Source of the DNA: Paenirhizobium cremeum
GTDB taxonomy: Bacteria > Pseudomonadota > Alphaproteobacteria > Rhizobiales > Rhizobiaceae
Assembly: GCF_022884085.1 (NCBI RefSeq)
Contig: NZ_JAGGCS010000019.1
Span: 1 to 64,000, forward strand
Direction: 5' to 3'
DNA length: 64,000 nucleotides
Made by a program: the position numbers and the translations under genes. Shown one piece after another: positions 26,706 to 34,640 of this stretch; within the stretch, counting starts at the first letter, position 1, and the number at the start of each line of letters is the position of its first letter. The notes under the pieces were generated by a model that was not told the DNA's origin, did no database searches, and saw nothing but the letters and a program-made list of their open reading frames with translations.

Positions 26706-27265
26706 AGGGCAAGGGAAAACTCAGCGCGGAAGATCGTATCCTGTGGGGCAAGGTCGCCCGGTCGACGAGGCCGATGCCGGGTCGCCTCGAGGAACTCGCA
26801 GAATTCGAGGAAATCTTCGTCGAGCCCGCATCTGAGGACAAGGCGGCGCCTTCGGCTTCGGTGGCTCCCGTTGGCGACGTGGCTGGCACGCAGGCCGGGC
26901 AGAAGAAAACCCTGGGGGGAATACGTCATCCGCTGGAGAAACCGGTCAAGCGCAAGCTGTCGCGCGGTCATCTCGCGCTTGAGGCCCGCATCGATCTTCA
27001 TGGCCTGATCCAGAGCGAGGCGCACGGCATCCTTCTCGACTTTCTCCTGCGCGCCCATGACAGGGGCTTGCGGCATGTGCTGGTGATCACCGGCAAGGGG
27101 CGTTCCATGGGAAGCGACGGCGCGCTGAAACGCTCGGTCCCGCTCTGGTTTTCCAAGCCCGAGTTCCGCTTTCTCATTTCGTCCTACGAGACGGCCGCTC
27201 GTCAGCATGGCGGGGAGGGCGCGCTCTATGTCCGACTGTCGCGAGGCAGGGGGGATCGCGGATGA
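26702..27265 (+). CDS. Smr-domain protein
   Basis: The 187-residue protein has a C-terminal Smr (MutS2-related) domain, recognised by IDLHGLIQSEAHGILLDFL and VLVITGKGRS, a fold linked to nuclease or nucleic-acid-binding activity. The N-terminal half is polar, with a charged linker. The start is GTG at 26702, sharing the mltA stop (GTGA), which gives the usual 4-nt overlap; the frame is open further upstream inside mltA but this is not likely coding. Target unknown. It overlaps the next gene by 4 nt. Confidence 0.85.
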   Translation: MKGKGKLSAEDRILWGKVARSTRPMPGRLEELAEFEEIFVEPASEDKAAPSASVAPVGDVAGTQAGQKKTLGGIRHPLEKPVKRKLSRGHLALEARIDLHGLIQSEAHGILLDFLLRAHDRGLRHVLVITGKGRSMGSDGALKRSVPLWFSKPEFRFLISSYETAARQHGGEGALYVRLSRGRGDRG

Positions 27266-27627
27266 CGCCGTTCGGCGAAGCGCTGCGACGGTTGCGGGAA
27301 AAGAAGGGCGTTTCCCAAAAGGAAATGGCGGCCGCGATCGGCGTATCTCCGGCCTATCTTTCCGCTCTGGAACACGGCCGAAAGGGGAAACCGAATTTCG
27401 ATTTCCTCCAGCGTGTCGCCGGCTATTTCAATATCATCTGGGATGAGGCGGAGGAACTTTTTGCCATCGCCGGCGTGTCCGATCCGAGGGTGGTTGTCGA
27501 TACCGCGGGCCTGCCCGCCGAATATACCGCTTTCGCCAATGAACTGGCCCGCAGGATTCGCACGCTCCCCCCGGATGTGCTAAAGCAACTCACTGATCTG
27601 CTCGAAGCCGCAAAAAAGCCGGCTTGA
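27262..27627 (+). CDS. XRE-family helix-turn-helix regulator
   Basis: The 121 residues start with a classic HTH_3 domain (residues 5-60: FGEALRRLREKKGVSQKEMA, GVSPAYLSALEHGRKG), followed by an acidic helical C-terminus. It is the last gene of the timA-mltA-smr-xre run and lies 138 bp upstream of gyrB. It might control its own operon or gyrB; no operator could be assigned. Confidence 0.9.
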   Translation: MTPFGEALRRLREKKGVSQKEMAAAIGVSPAYLSALEHGRKGKPNFDFLQRVAGYFNIIWDEAEELFAIAGVSDPRVVVDTAGLPAEYTAFANELARRIRTLPPDVLKQLTDLLEAAKKPA

Positions 27628-27672
27628 AACGCTCTAAGGCCGCCATATCCACGGGTTTCGCGCGGCCCGCCT

Positions 27673-27700
27673 TTGGAACTTGCGTCAAACCTCCTATAGT
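27673..27700 (+). promoter_or_regulatory. Candidate gyrB promoter
   Basis: TTGGAA (27673-27678) and TATAGT (27695-27700) are separated by 16 bp and lie 65 bp before the gyrB ATG, a reasonable match to a sigma-70 promoter. Not experimentally supported. Confidence 0.4.
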
Positions 27701-27765
27701 CGATGCGCTCGATGGCGCTGATTCGATATCGACGCTTTGAACATCATGACTGGAAAGATTGCTGA

Positions 27766-30201
27766 ATGACCGACATGCCGATCAAGGAAAATGATGGTCC
27801 GGCCGAATACGGCGCGGATTCGATCAAGGTGCTGAAGGGGCTTGATGCAGTCCGCAAGCGCCCCGGCATGTATATCGGTGACACCGACGACGGCTCGGGT
27901 CTGCATCACATGGTCTACGAAGTCGTCGATAACGCGATCGACGAAGCGTTGGCCGGTCATGCCGATATAGTGACGGTGACCCTGAATGCCGACGGCTCCG
28001 TAACCGTGACGGACAACGGTCGTGGCATCCCGACGGATATCCACCCGACCGAAGGTGTCTCCGCTGCCGAAGTCATCATGACGCAGCTCCATGCCGGCGG
28101 TAAGTTCGACCAGAATTCCTACAAGGTTTCGGGCGGTCTTCACGGCGTGGGGGTCTCGGTCGTCAACGCGCTCTCGGTCAAGCTGAGCCTCAAGATCCGC
28201 CGCAGCGGCAAGATCCACGAGATGAGCTTCACCCACGGCGTGGCGGACGCGCCGCTGAAGGTCACGGGTGATTATGAGGGCCGCTCTGGCACCGAAGTTA
28301 CGTTCCTGCCAAGCGCCGAAACCTTCACCAGGACCGAATTCGACTATGCGACGCTGGAACACCGCCTGCGCGAACTCGCCTTCCTCAACTCGGGTGTCCG
28401 CATCCTGCTGACCGACAAGCGCAAGTCAGACATCCGCGAAGAAGAGATGGTCTATGACGGCGGCCTTGAGGCCTTCGTGCGTTTCCTCGACCGCGCCAAG
28501 AAGCCGCTGGTCGAAAAGCCGGTCGCGATCCGTGGCGAGAAGGACGGCATCACCGTCGAGGTCGCCATGTGGTGGAACGACAGCTACCACGAAAACGTGC
28601 TCTGCTTCACCAACAACATTCCGCAACGCGATGGCGGCACCCACATGGCCGGCTTCCGCGCCGCCCTGACCCGACAGATTACCTCCTATGCCGATACCTC
28701 CGGCATCATCAAGAAGGAAAAGGTGACGCTGACCGGGGATGACTGCCGCGAAGGCCTGACGGCCGTGCTGTCCGTCAAGGTTCCGGATCCGAAGTTCTCG
28801 TCTCAGACCAAGGACAAGCTGGTTTCGTCTGAAGTCCGTCCCGTCGTTGAAAGCCTGGTCAACGAGGCTCTTTCCACCTGGCTAGAGGAACATCCCTCGG
28901 ATGCCAAGATCCTTGTCGGCAAGGTGGTCGAGGCCGCGGTCGCCCGCGAAGCGGCGCGAAAGGCCCGGGAACTGACACGGCGCAAGGGCGCGCTCGATAT
29001 CGCATCGCTGCCGGGCAAGCTCGCCGACTGCTCGGAGCGCGATCCCGCCAAATCGGAACTCTTCCTGGTCGAGGGCGACTCGGCGGGCGGTTCGGCAAAG
29101 CAGGGCCGCTCGCGCGAGACGCAGGCCATCCTGCCGCTGCGCGGCAAGATCCTGAACGTGGAACGGGCGCGTTTCGACAAGATGCTGTCGAGCCAGGAAA
29201 TCGGTACGCTCATCACCGCGCTCGGCACCTCCATCGGCAAGGACGAGTTCAACGCGGACAAGCTGCGGTATCACAAGATCATCATCATGACAGATGCTGA
29301 CGTCGACGGCGCCCACATCCGCACACTGCTGCTGACCTTCTTCTTCCGCCAAATGCCGGAACTGATCGAGCGCGGTCATCTCTACATTGCCCAGCCGCCG
29401 CTCTATAAGGTTGCTCGCGGGAAGTCCGTCCAGTATCTGAAGGACGAGAAGGCGCTTGAAGACTACCTCATTACCATGGGCATCGAAGAAGCCACGCTGA
29501 CGCTGGGCAATGGTGAGGTCAGGGCCGGGCAGGATCTGCGCGATGTCATCCAGGATGCGCTGAGATTGCGCTCCCTTGTCGATGGATTGCATTCGCGTTA
29601 CAACCGCAACGTCATTGAACAGGCGGCAATTGCCGGAGCACTCAATCCGGAACTCACCGATAATCATGCCCGCGCCGAGGAAACTGCCGCCGAAGTGGCT
29701 AGGCGCCTCGATCTCATCGCCGAGGAAACCGAACGCGGCTGGACCGGTCATGTCACCGAGGAGGGCGGTTTGCGCTTCGAGCGCATGGTCCGCGGCGTCA
29801 AGGAAGTGGCGTCCATTGACGTCGCCTTGATCGGTTCCGCCGATGCGCGCCATATCGACCAGCTTACGCCGCGTCTCCACGATATTTATGCCGCTCCGCC
29901 GAAGCTCGCTCGCAAGGACGATCGCACGGAAATTTCCGGCCCGCGGGCACTGCTGGATTCCATCTTCGCCGCCGGTCGCAAGGGTCTCACCATGCAGCGT
30001 TATAAAGGACTTGGCGAAATGAACGCCGAGCAACTCTGGGAAACGACGCTCGATCCGAATGTCCGTTCGCTGCTGCAGGTGAGGGTGAGCGACGCAACCG
30101 ATGCTGACGGTTTGTTCTCGCGCCTGATGGGCGACGAGGTCGAGCCTCGACGCGAGTTCATTCAGGACAACGCGCTGAGCGTTGCCAATCTCGATATCTG
30201 A
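27766..30201 (+). CDS. gyrB: DNA gyrase subunit B
   Basis: ATPase subunit of gyrase, which introduces negative supercoils. The 811 residues contain the GHKL ATPase motifs (EVVDNAIDEALAG, TVTDNGRGIPTDIH, GGLHGVGVSVVNA), the TOPRIM region EGDSAGGSAKQGRS and PLRGKILNVE, and the DxD metal site TDADVDGAHI. Length and the QTKDKL block favour GyrB over ParE. It is monocistronic and followed by an opposed pair of parS-like sites. Confidence 0.97.
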   Translation: MTDMPIKENDGPAEYGADSIKVLKGLDAVRKRPGMYIGDTDDGSGLHHMVYEVVDNAIDEALAGHADIVTVTLNADGSVTVTDNGRGIPTDIHPTEGVSAAEVIMTQLHAGGKFDQNSYKVSGGLHGVGVSVVNALSVKLSLKIRRSGKIHEMSFTHGVADAPLKVTGDYEGRSGTEVTFLPSAETFTRTEFDYATLEHRLRELAFLNSGVRILLTDKRKSDIREEEMVYDGGLEAFVRFLDRAKKPLVEKPVAIRGEKDGITVEVAMWWNDSYHENVLCFTNNIPQRDGGTHMAGFRAALTRQITSYADTSGIIKKEKVTLTGDDCREGLTAVLSVKVPDPKFSSQTKDKLVSSEVRPVVESLVNEALSTWLEEHPSDAKILVGKVVEAAVAREAARKARELTRRKGALDIASLPGKLADCSERDPAKSELFLVEGDSAGGSAKQGRSRETQAILPLRGKILNVERARFDKMLSSQEIGTLITALGTSIGKDEFNADKLRYHKIIIMTDADVDGAHIRTLLLTFFFRQMPELIERGHLYIAQPPLYKVARGKSVQYLKDEKALEDYLITMGIEEATLTLGNGEVRAGQDLRDVIQDALRLRSLVDGLHSRYNRNVIEQAAIAGALNPELTDNHARAEETAAEVARRLDLIAEETERGWTGHVTEEGGLRFERMVRGVKEVASIDVALIGSADARHIDQLTPRLHDIYAAPPKLARKDDRTEISGPRALLDSIFAAGRKGLTMQRYKGLGEMNAEQLWETTLDPNVRSLLQVRVSDATDADGLFSRLMGDEVEPRREFIQDNALSVANLDI

Positions 30202-30210
30202 TATCGGAAA

Positions 30211-30226
30211 AGTTTCACGTGAATCC
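30211..30226. promoter_or_regulatory. parS-like site A downstream of gyrB
   Basis: AGTTTCACGTGAATCC keeps the CACGTG core and 13 of 16 consensus positions. It is the left arm of an inverted pair with the next site. Confidence 0.65.
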
Positions 30227-30251
30227 GGCTAAGGAGTGATTCACGTGAAAC
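30212..30251. repeat. 14-bp perfect inverted repeat formed by two parS-like sites
   Basis: GTTTCACGTGAATC (30212-30225) and GATTCACGTGAAAC (30238-30251) are perfect reverse complements with a 12-base spacer. In RNA this is a stable hairpin 10 bases after the gyrB stop codon, and could act as a terminator or stabiliser for gyrB; each arm is itself near-palindromic. Confidence 0.8.
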
Positions 30252-30252
30252 A
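30237..30252. promoter_or_regulatory. parS-like site B downstream of gyrB
   Basis: TGATTCACGTGAAACA matches the parS consensus at 15 of 16 positions and is identical to the site at 21455-21470. Confidence 0.85.
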
Positions 30253-30273
30253 TTTGGTTAATGAAACTGGTGT

Positions 30274-30870
30274 TCAGTTCTTGAAGCTGCCGCTGAAGGC
30301 AACTGCAGAAAGCGGCTTGCGCTGGTTCGGTACTTCCCGTTCCTGAAGCGTCGGCGGCAGCAGCGACCTCTCGCCACGACGGCCGATTGCAACGGCGGCC
30401 TCGGCGCGATATCCCGCCGGGGCACGAAGAACTTCAACGGCCCGGTCGAAATCAACGCCGCCCATAGCGTGCGCAGCGTAGCCGGAATGCATTGCCTGCA
30501 GCGCCATCATGGCCCATGCCGCGCCGGTGTCGAAGCTGTGGCTACGGAAGGGGCGGGGCTCGGAACCGTCATCGCGCCGGCTCAAGGTGTCAGAGAACAG
30601 AAAGACCAGGGCCGAAGCCGACTTGGCCCAGACCTGATTCGACTCGACCAGAAGCCCCAGGAAACTCTCCCACTCGGGCGTCGTGTTCAGTGCATAGACG
30701 AAACGCCAAGGCTGGTAGTTGCTTCCCGACGGTGCCCAATGCGCCGCTTCGAGGATGGTCAAGAGATCCGCTTCGGGCATCGCCTCGCCGGTGAAGGAGC
30801 GGGGCGACCAGCGATCAAGAAACATGGGGTGGATGGCATATTCGGAGTGGCGGTCGTTGCTGGTTGTCAT
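30274..30870 (-). CDS. Nitroreductase-family flavoprotein
   Basis: FMN-dependent oxidoreductase of the nitroreductase superfamily. The 198 residues include the FMN-binding RWSPRSFTGEAM block, AAHWAPSGSNYQPWRFVYAL, and the C-terminal AVAIGRRGERSLLP segment. The ATG at 30870 was chosen because homologues begin near this point; upstream extension would add 34 residues of unlikely composition. The natural substrate is unknown. It is tail-to-tail with gyrB and divergent from phaZ. Confidence 0.88.
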   Translation of the reverse strand: MTTSNDRHSEYAIHPMFLDRWSPRSFTGEAMPEADLLTILEAAHWAPSGSNYQPWRFVYALNTTPEWESFLGLLVESNQVWAKSASALVFLFSDTLSRRDDGSEPRPFRSHSFDTGAAWAMMALQAMHSGYAAHAMGGVDFDRAVEVLRAPAGYRAEAAVAIGRRGERSLLPPTLQEREVPNQRKPLSAVAFSGSFKN

Positions 30871-31186
30871 CGGTAAACCTGTAGGGGGGAGGAGGATTGC
30901 GCCGTGTGGCGCGGTCAGAAGATATTGCGACGGCCGGAGCTTGCAAGTCCGGCCGGGCGGATTTCGAGGCACTCTTTCCCATCGGCATAGGCCAGGAGGG
31001 GATCGATAACCATCCTTCCCCGCGAAACATTAATTCCCCCCTGGCATTATGATGCGGCCGGGATGGCAATATCCCGCCACCAAAGGACGAATTCACAAGG
31101 GAGTTTCCATTAGGGCAAACTCTGGTAGTTTTTAACGAATGAAGCGCAGAATCGCGGAATGACGGCAGCGGAAAGGCGATCGCCCC
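30871..31186. promoter_or_regulatory. Divergent intergenic region, nitroreductase / phaZ
   Basis: This 316-bp gap has no convincing gene. It must carry the promoters for both flanking genes. I found no strong palindrome or clear promoter pair. Confidence 0.4.
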
Positions 31187-32467
31187 ATGTTCTACCAGCT
31201 CTATGAATTGAATCACGCGGCGATGGCCCCGTTCAGGGCAAGTGCCGATGTCATGCGCCTCGCCTATCGCAGCCCGCTCAATCCCCTTTCCCACACTGTG
31301 CTCGGCCGCACGCTGGCGGCGGGGTTCGAGGTCTTCGAACGTGTCACGCGGCGCTACGGAAAACCGGAATTCGGCCTGCCGACCACGACGGTCGACGGTC
31401 ACATGGTGGCCGTCACCGAGGAGATCGTCTGGAAAAAGCCGTTCTGCAATCTCATCCATTTCAAGCGCGATCTGCCGCCGTCCGTGGAACAGGGACCACG
31501 CATCCTGATCGTCGCGCCGATGTCAGGCCATTATGCCACGCTGCTGCGTGGAACGGTCGAGGCCCTGATCCAGAGCGCCGACGTTTACATTACCGACTGG
31601 ATCGATGCCCGCACCGTGCCGCTTACGGACGGCAATTTCGATCTCGACGACTACATCGACTATGTGATCGAGATCCTTCACCATCTGGGCAAGGGCACCA
31701 ATGTAGTGGCGGTCTGCCAGCCCTCGGTTCCGGTTCTTGCGGCCGTGTCCGTCATGGAAGCCAATGACGATCCGCTGTCGCCGGCGTCCATGACGCTGAT
31801 GGGCGGCCCGATCGATACCCGCATCAATCCGACTGCGGTCAACGAACTGGCGCAGAACAAGCCACTCGACTGGTTCCGCGACAATGTCATCATGAACGTG
31901 CCCTGGCCCCAGCCCGGCTTCATGCGCGCCGTCTATCCCGGTTTCCTTCAGCTTTCGGGATTTATGTCGATGAATCTCGACCGGCACATGATCGCCCACA
32001 AGGATTTCTACATGCACCTCGTCAAGAATGACGGGGACTCGGCCGAGAAGCATCGCGATTTCTACGACGAGTATCTGGCTGTCATGGACCTGACCGCGGA
32101 GTTCTATCTCCAGACTGTCGATACGGTCTTCATCCGGCATGCCCTGCCAAAGGGTGACATGACCCATCGAGGCAATCCCGTCAATCCGACCGCTATCCGC
32201 AACGTGGCGCTTCTGACCGTGGAAGGGGAGAACGACGACATCTCTGGCGTCGGGCAGACGAAGGCTGCCCAGACGCTTTGCGTCAACATTCCGGAAAACA
32301 TGCGCATGCATTACATGCAGCCGGATGTCGGCCACTACGGCGTGTTCAACGGTTCGCGCTTCCGCCGGGAAATTGCGCCCCGGATCATCGCCTTCGCGAA
32401 GCAGCATACGCCGGTGGCCAAGGCAGGCCCGGTCAAGCGGGTCATCAAGGGCGGCAAGTCGGCCTGA
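31187..32467 (+). CDS. phaZ: Intracellular poly(3-hydroxybutyrate) depolymerase
   Basis: Mobilises stored PHB in the cytoplasm. The 426-residue protein starts MFYQLYELNHAAMAPFR, the typical PhaZ N-terminus. Its lipase-box-like motif has cysteine instead of serine (VVAVCQPSVPVLAA), as in the Ralstonia-type intracellular depolymerases. The C-terminal VEGENDDISG and MQPDVGHYGVFNG hold the likely catalytic Asp and His. A strong hairpin follows. PHB breakdown yields C4 acids and acetyl-CoA, linking functionally to acs and pckA in this window. Confidence 0.93.
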   Translation: MFYQLYELNHAAMAPFRASADVMRLAYRSPLNPLSHTVLGRTLAAGFEVFERVTRRYGKPEFGLPTTTVDGHMVAVTEEIVWKKPFCNLIHFKRDLPPSVEQGPRILIVAPMSGHYATLLRGTVEALIQSADVYITDWIDARTVPLTDGNFDLDDYIDYVIEILHHLGKGTNVVAVCQPSVPVLAAVSVMEANDDPLSPASMTLMGGPIDTRINPTAVNELAQNKPLDWFRDNVIMNVPWPQPGFMRAVYPGFLQLSGFMSMNLDRHMIAHKDFYMHLVKNDGDSAEKHRDFYDEYLAVMDLTAEFYLQTVDTVFIRHALPKGDMTHRGNPVNPTAIRNVALLTVEGENDDISGVGQTKAAQTLCVNIPENMRMHYMQPDVGHYGVFNGSRFRREIAPRIIAFAKQHTPVAKAGPVKRVIKGGKSA

Positions 32468-32488
32468 CGGAACGGTCGATTTTCTTTG

Positions 32489-32516
32489 GGCAATTCAGGC
32501 TCTTGCCTGAATTGCC
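32489..32516. terminator. 12-bp hairpin downstream of phaZ
   Basis: GGCAATTCAGGC (32489-32500) and GCCTGAATTGCC (32505-32516) are perfect inverted arms with a 4-base loop, 21 bases after the phaZ stop. There is no U-run after it on the plus strand, so Rho-independent termination is uncertain; a 3' stabilising structure is possible. Confidence 0.55.
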
Positions 32517-32602
32517 GGGACTTTGCCTTGAAGGCGGGGAGAGCGTTTACCACATCGATTTCATCGGGCGGCATCTCGCCCCCGTGCAAAAGCGAAGGGT
32601 AG

Positions 32603-33037
32603 ATGATGATGAACCAGTCAGCATTGCTTCGTCCGGACTGGACGCCGGCAACTGTCGCCTTGATGGTGCTCGGCTTCGTGGTCTTCTGGCCGCTGGGTCT
32701 GGCCATGCTTGCCTATATCCTGTTCGGCGATCGCTTCCGCGATTTCAAGCGGGAGGCTAACCGCTCCGCCGATGGTATCTTTTCGAAATGCCGCAGTGGT
32801 CGCTACGGCCGCAGCCACTTCTCGACCGGCAACGTCGCCTTCGACGATTGGCGCAAGGCCGAGCTTGACCGGATCGAGGAAGAACGCCGAAAGCTCGACG
32901 AGATGCGGGCGGAATTCGACAGCTACCTGCGCGAGCTTCGCCGTGCCAAGGACCAGGAAGAGTTCGATCGTTTCATGCGCGAGCGGGCCAATGCCCGCAA
33001 GGATGACGGTGCGGCCTCCGGCTATTCCGGCGTCTGA
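32603..33037 (+). CDS. DUF2852 membrane protein
   Basis: The 144 residues match the DUF2852 family found in rhizobia and relatives. One long hydrophobic segment (about 15-42, TVALMVLGFVVFWPLGLAML) is followed by a charged, probably coiled-coil C-terminal region (DRIEEERRKLDEMRAEFDS). Function unknown. AAGGG lies a few bases before three consecutive ATG codons, so the exact start (32603, 32606 or 32609) is ambiguous. It has its own terminator. Confidence 0.8.
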   Translation: MMMNQSALLRPDWTPATVALMVLGFVVFWPLGLAMLAYILFGDRFRDFKREANRSADGIFSKCRSGRYGRSHFSTGNVAFDDWRKAELDRIEEERRKLDEMRAEFDSYLRELRRAKDQEEFDRFMRERANARKDDGAASGYSGV

Positions 33038-33066
33038 GCAGACGCCGCCATGGATGCAGATGATAG

Positions 33067-33094
33067 CCGGCACCTCCGGGTGCCGGTCTTTTTT
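33067..33094 (+). terminator. Intrinsic terminator after the DUF2852 gene
   Basis: CCGGCACC (33067-33074) and GGTGCCGG (33079-33086) form an 8-bp stem with a TCCG loop, followed by TCTTTTTT. Confidence 0.9.
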
Positions 33095-33132
33095 GTGGAG
33101 CGAATAAAGTTCGAATCGGCTAGAAAGAAGCC

Positions 33133-33891
33133 ATGTTTCCCGTCCTGAAAAAACCGGCAGGCAAGACGAAGCCGATAGCGACCTCGACCCGTCAGCTCGC
33201 GCTCGACGGACGGGAAATGCCGCTCACCATTCGCCGCAATGCCCGTGCGACCCGTATCACCTTGCGGATCGAACCCGGTGGTCGCGCTCTGAAGATGACG
33301 ATACCGCCGGGCCTCAAGGAACGTGAGATCGCGGATTTTCTCGATCGTCACCAGGGATGGCTGAAGGCGAAACTCGCGCGCTATGCGGATTCCCCGCCCA
33401 TTGCCGATGGCGGCGAAATATCGCTGCGCGGCGTTCCCCACAGGATCATTCATACCGGCCACCTGCGCGGGTTGACCGAGGCGTTCGATTCCGAGATCGG
33501 CCCGGTGCTCAGCGTCAGCGGGATGGAGGAACATCTCGGCCGGCGCATTGCGACCTTCCTGAAGAAGGAAGCGCGGCGGGATCTGGAGATACTGGTGGCC
33601 GCCCATGCGAAGCGAGTAGGACGACCGGTAAAGTCCCTGACGATGAAGGACACCCGCAGCCGCTGGGGATCCTGTTCATGGGATGGCAATCTGAGTTTCT
33701 CCTGGCGTATCGTTATGGCACCGCCACCGGTGATCGATTATCTCGCCGCCCATGAGGTCGCGCATCTGCGCGAGATGAACCATGGCCCGACCTTCTGGGC
33801 ACTCTGCCGCGAGCTTTGTCCGCACATGGACGAGGCCAAGGCCTGGCTGAAACGGCATGGTGCCCGGCTTCATGCCATCGATTTCGATTGA
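33133..33891 (+). CDS. YgjP-like zinc metallopeptidase (DUF45/SprT-like)
   Basis: The 252 residues contain the metalloprotease signature HEVAH in YLAAHEVAHLREMNHGP, followed by a downstream histidine in NHGPTFW, and the RSRWGSCSWDGNLSFSWRI block characteristic of the YgjP family. No signal peptide is seen, so it is probably cytoplasmic. Substrate unknown. It precedes trpF with a 74-bp gap and may share a message with it. Confidence 0.85.
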   Translation: MFPVLKKPAGKTKPIATSTRQLALDGREMPLTIRRNARATRITLRIEPGGRALKMTIPPGLKEREIADFLDRHQGWLKAKLARYADSPPIADGGEISLRGVPHRIIHTGHLRGLTEAFDSEIGPVLSVSGMEEHLGRRIATFLKKEARRDLEILVAAHAKRVGRPVKSLTMKDTRSRWGSCSWDGNLSFSWRIVMAPPPVIDYLAAHEVAHLREMNHGPTFWALCRELCPHMDEAKAWLKRHGARLHAIDFD

Positions 33892-33965
33892 GGTCGGAAA
33901 GACCGGCACCGGCTTTGTCGCAATTTGGCTCGACTCTTTTGCATTTTCGTGTCACTTCCGCTGCC

Positions 33966-34640
33966 ATGAAACCGGATATCAAGATCTGTGGGCTGACGAC
34001 GGCGGAAGCCGTGGATCGCGCTGTTGAGCGCGGTGCGGGCTATATCGGCTTCATTTTCTTCCCCAAGAGCCCCCGCAACATCGAGCCCGACATCGCCGGC
34101 AAGCTGGCGGACCGGGTGAGGGGTAGAGCGAAGATCGTTGCCGTTACCGTCGATGCCGACAATGACGACCTTGACGAGATCATGGCGCTCTTGAAGCCCG
34201 ATATCTTGCAGTTTCATGGAAAGGAAAGTCCGGAACGCCTGTTGACGGTCAAGGCCGTGACCGGCCTGCCGATCATGAAAGCGCTTTCTATCCGTGAACC
34301 CGATGACCTGAAACGGATCGCGCCCTATATCGGTATTGCGGATCGGTTTCTTTTTGATGCCAAGCCGCCGGCGGGATCGGATCTGCCGGGCGGCAACGGT
34401 GTGACCTTTGACTGGCGTCTTCTGCGCACGCTTGACGCGGGCGTGGATTACATGCTTTCCGGAGGCCTCAACAAGGACAACATCGCCGACGCCTTAAGGG
34501 AAACCGGCGCGCGTGGCATTGATGTGTCGTCCGGCGTCGAGAGCGCTCCGGGCGTCAAGGATCTGAACAAGATGGACGAGTTTTTTGCCGCGGTCGAAGA
34601 CGCTTCGATCCGCGAGCCTGCATCAGGGAGCGCAGCGTGA
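33966..34640 (+). CDS. trpF: Phosphoribosylanthranilate isomerase
   Basis: Third step of tryptophan synthesis from anthranilate. The 224 residues start MKPDIKICGLTTAEAV, with the catalytic cysteine at position 8 (KICGL), and contain GFIFFPKSPRN and the C-terminal phosphate-binding LSGGLNKDN and GIDVSSGVE. The ATG at 33966 was chosen because the family begins here; no good Shine-Dalgarno sequence precedes it. It overlaps trpB by 4 nt. Confidence 0.96.
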   Translation: MKPDIKICGLTTAEAVDRAVERGAGYIGFIFFPKSPRNIEPDIAGKLADRVRGRAKIVAVTVDADNDDLDEIMALLKPDILQFHGKESPERLLTVKAVTGLPIMKALSIREPDDLKRIAPYIGIADRFLFDAKPPAGSDLPGGNGVTFDWRLLRTLDAGVDYMLSGGLNKDNIADALRETGARGIDVSSGVESAPGVKDLNKMDEFFAAVEDASIREPASGSAA

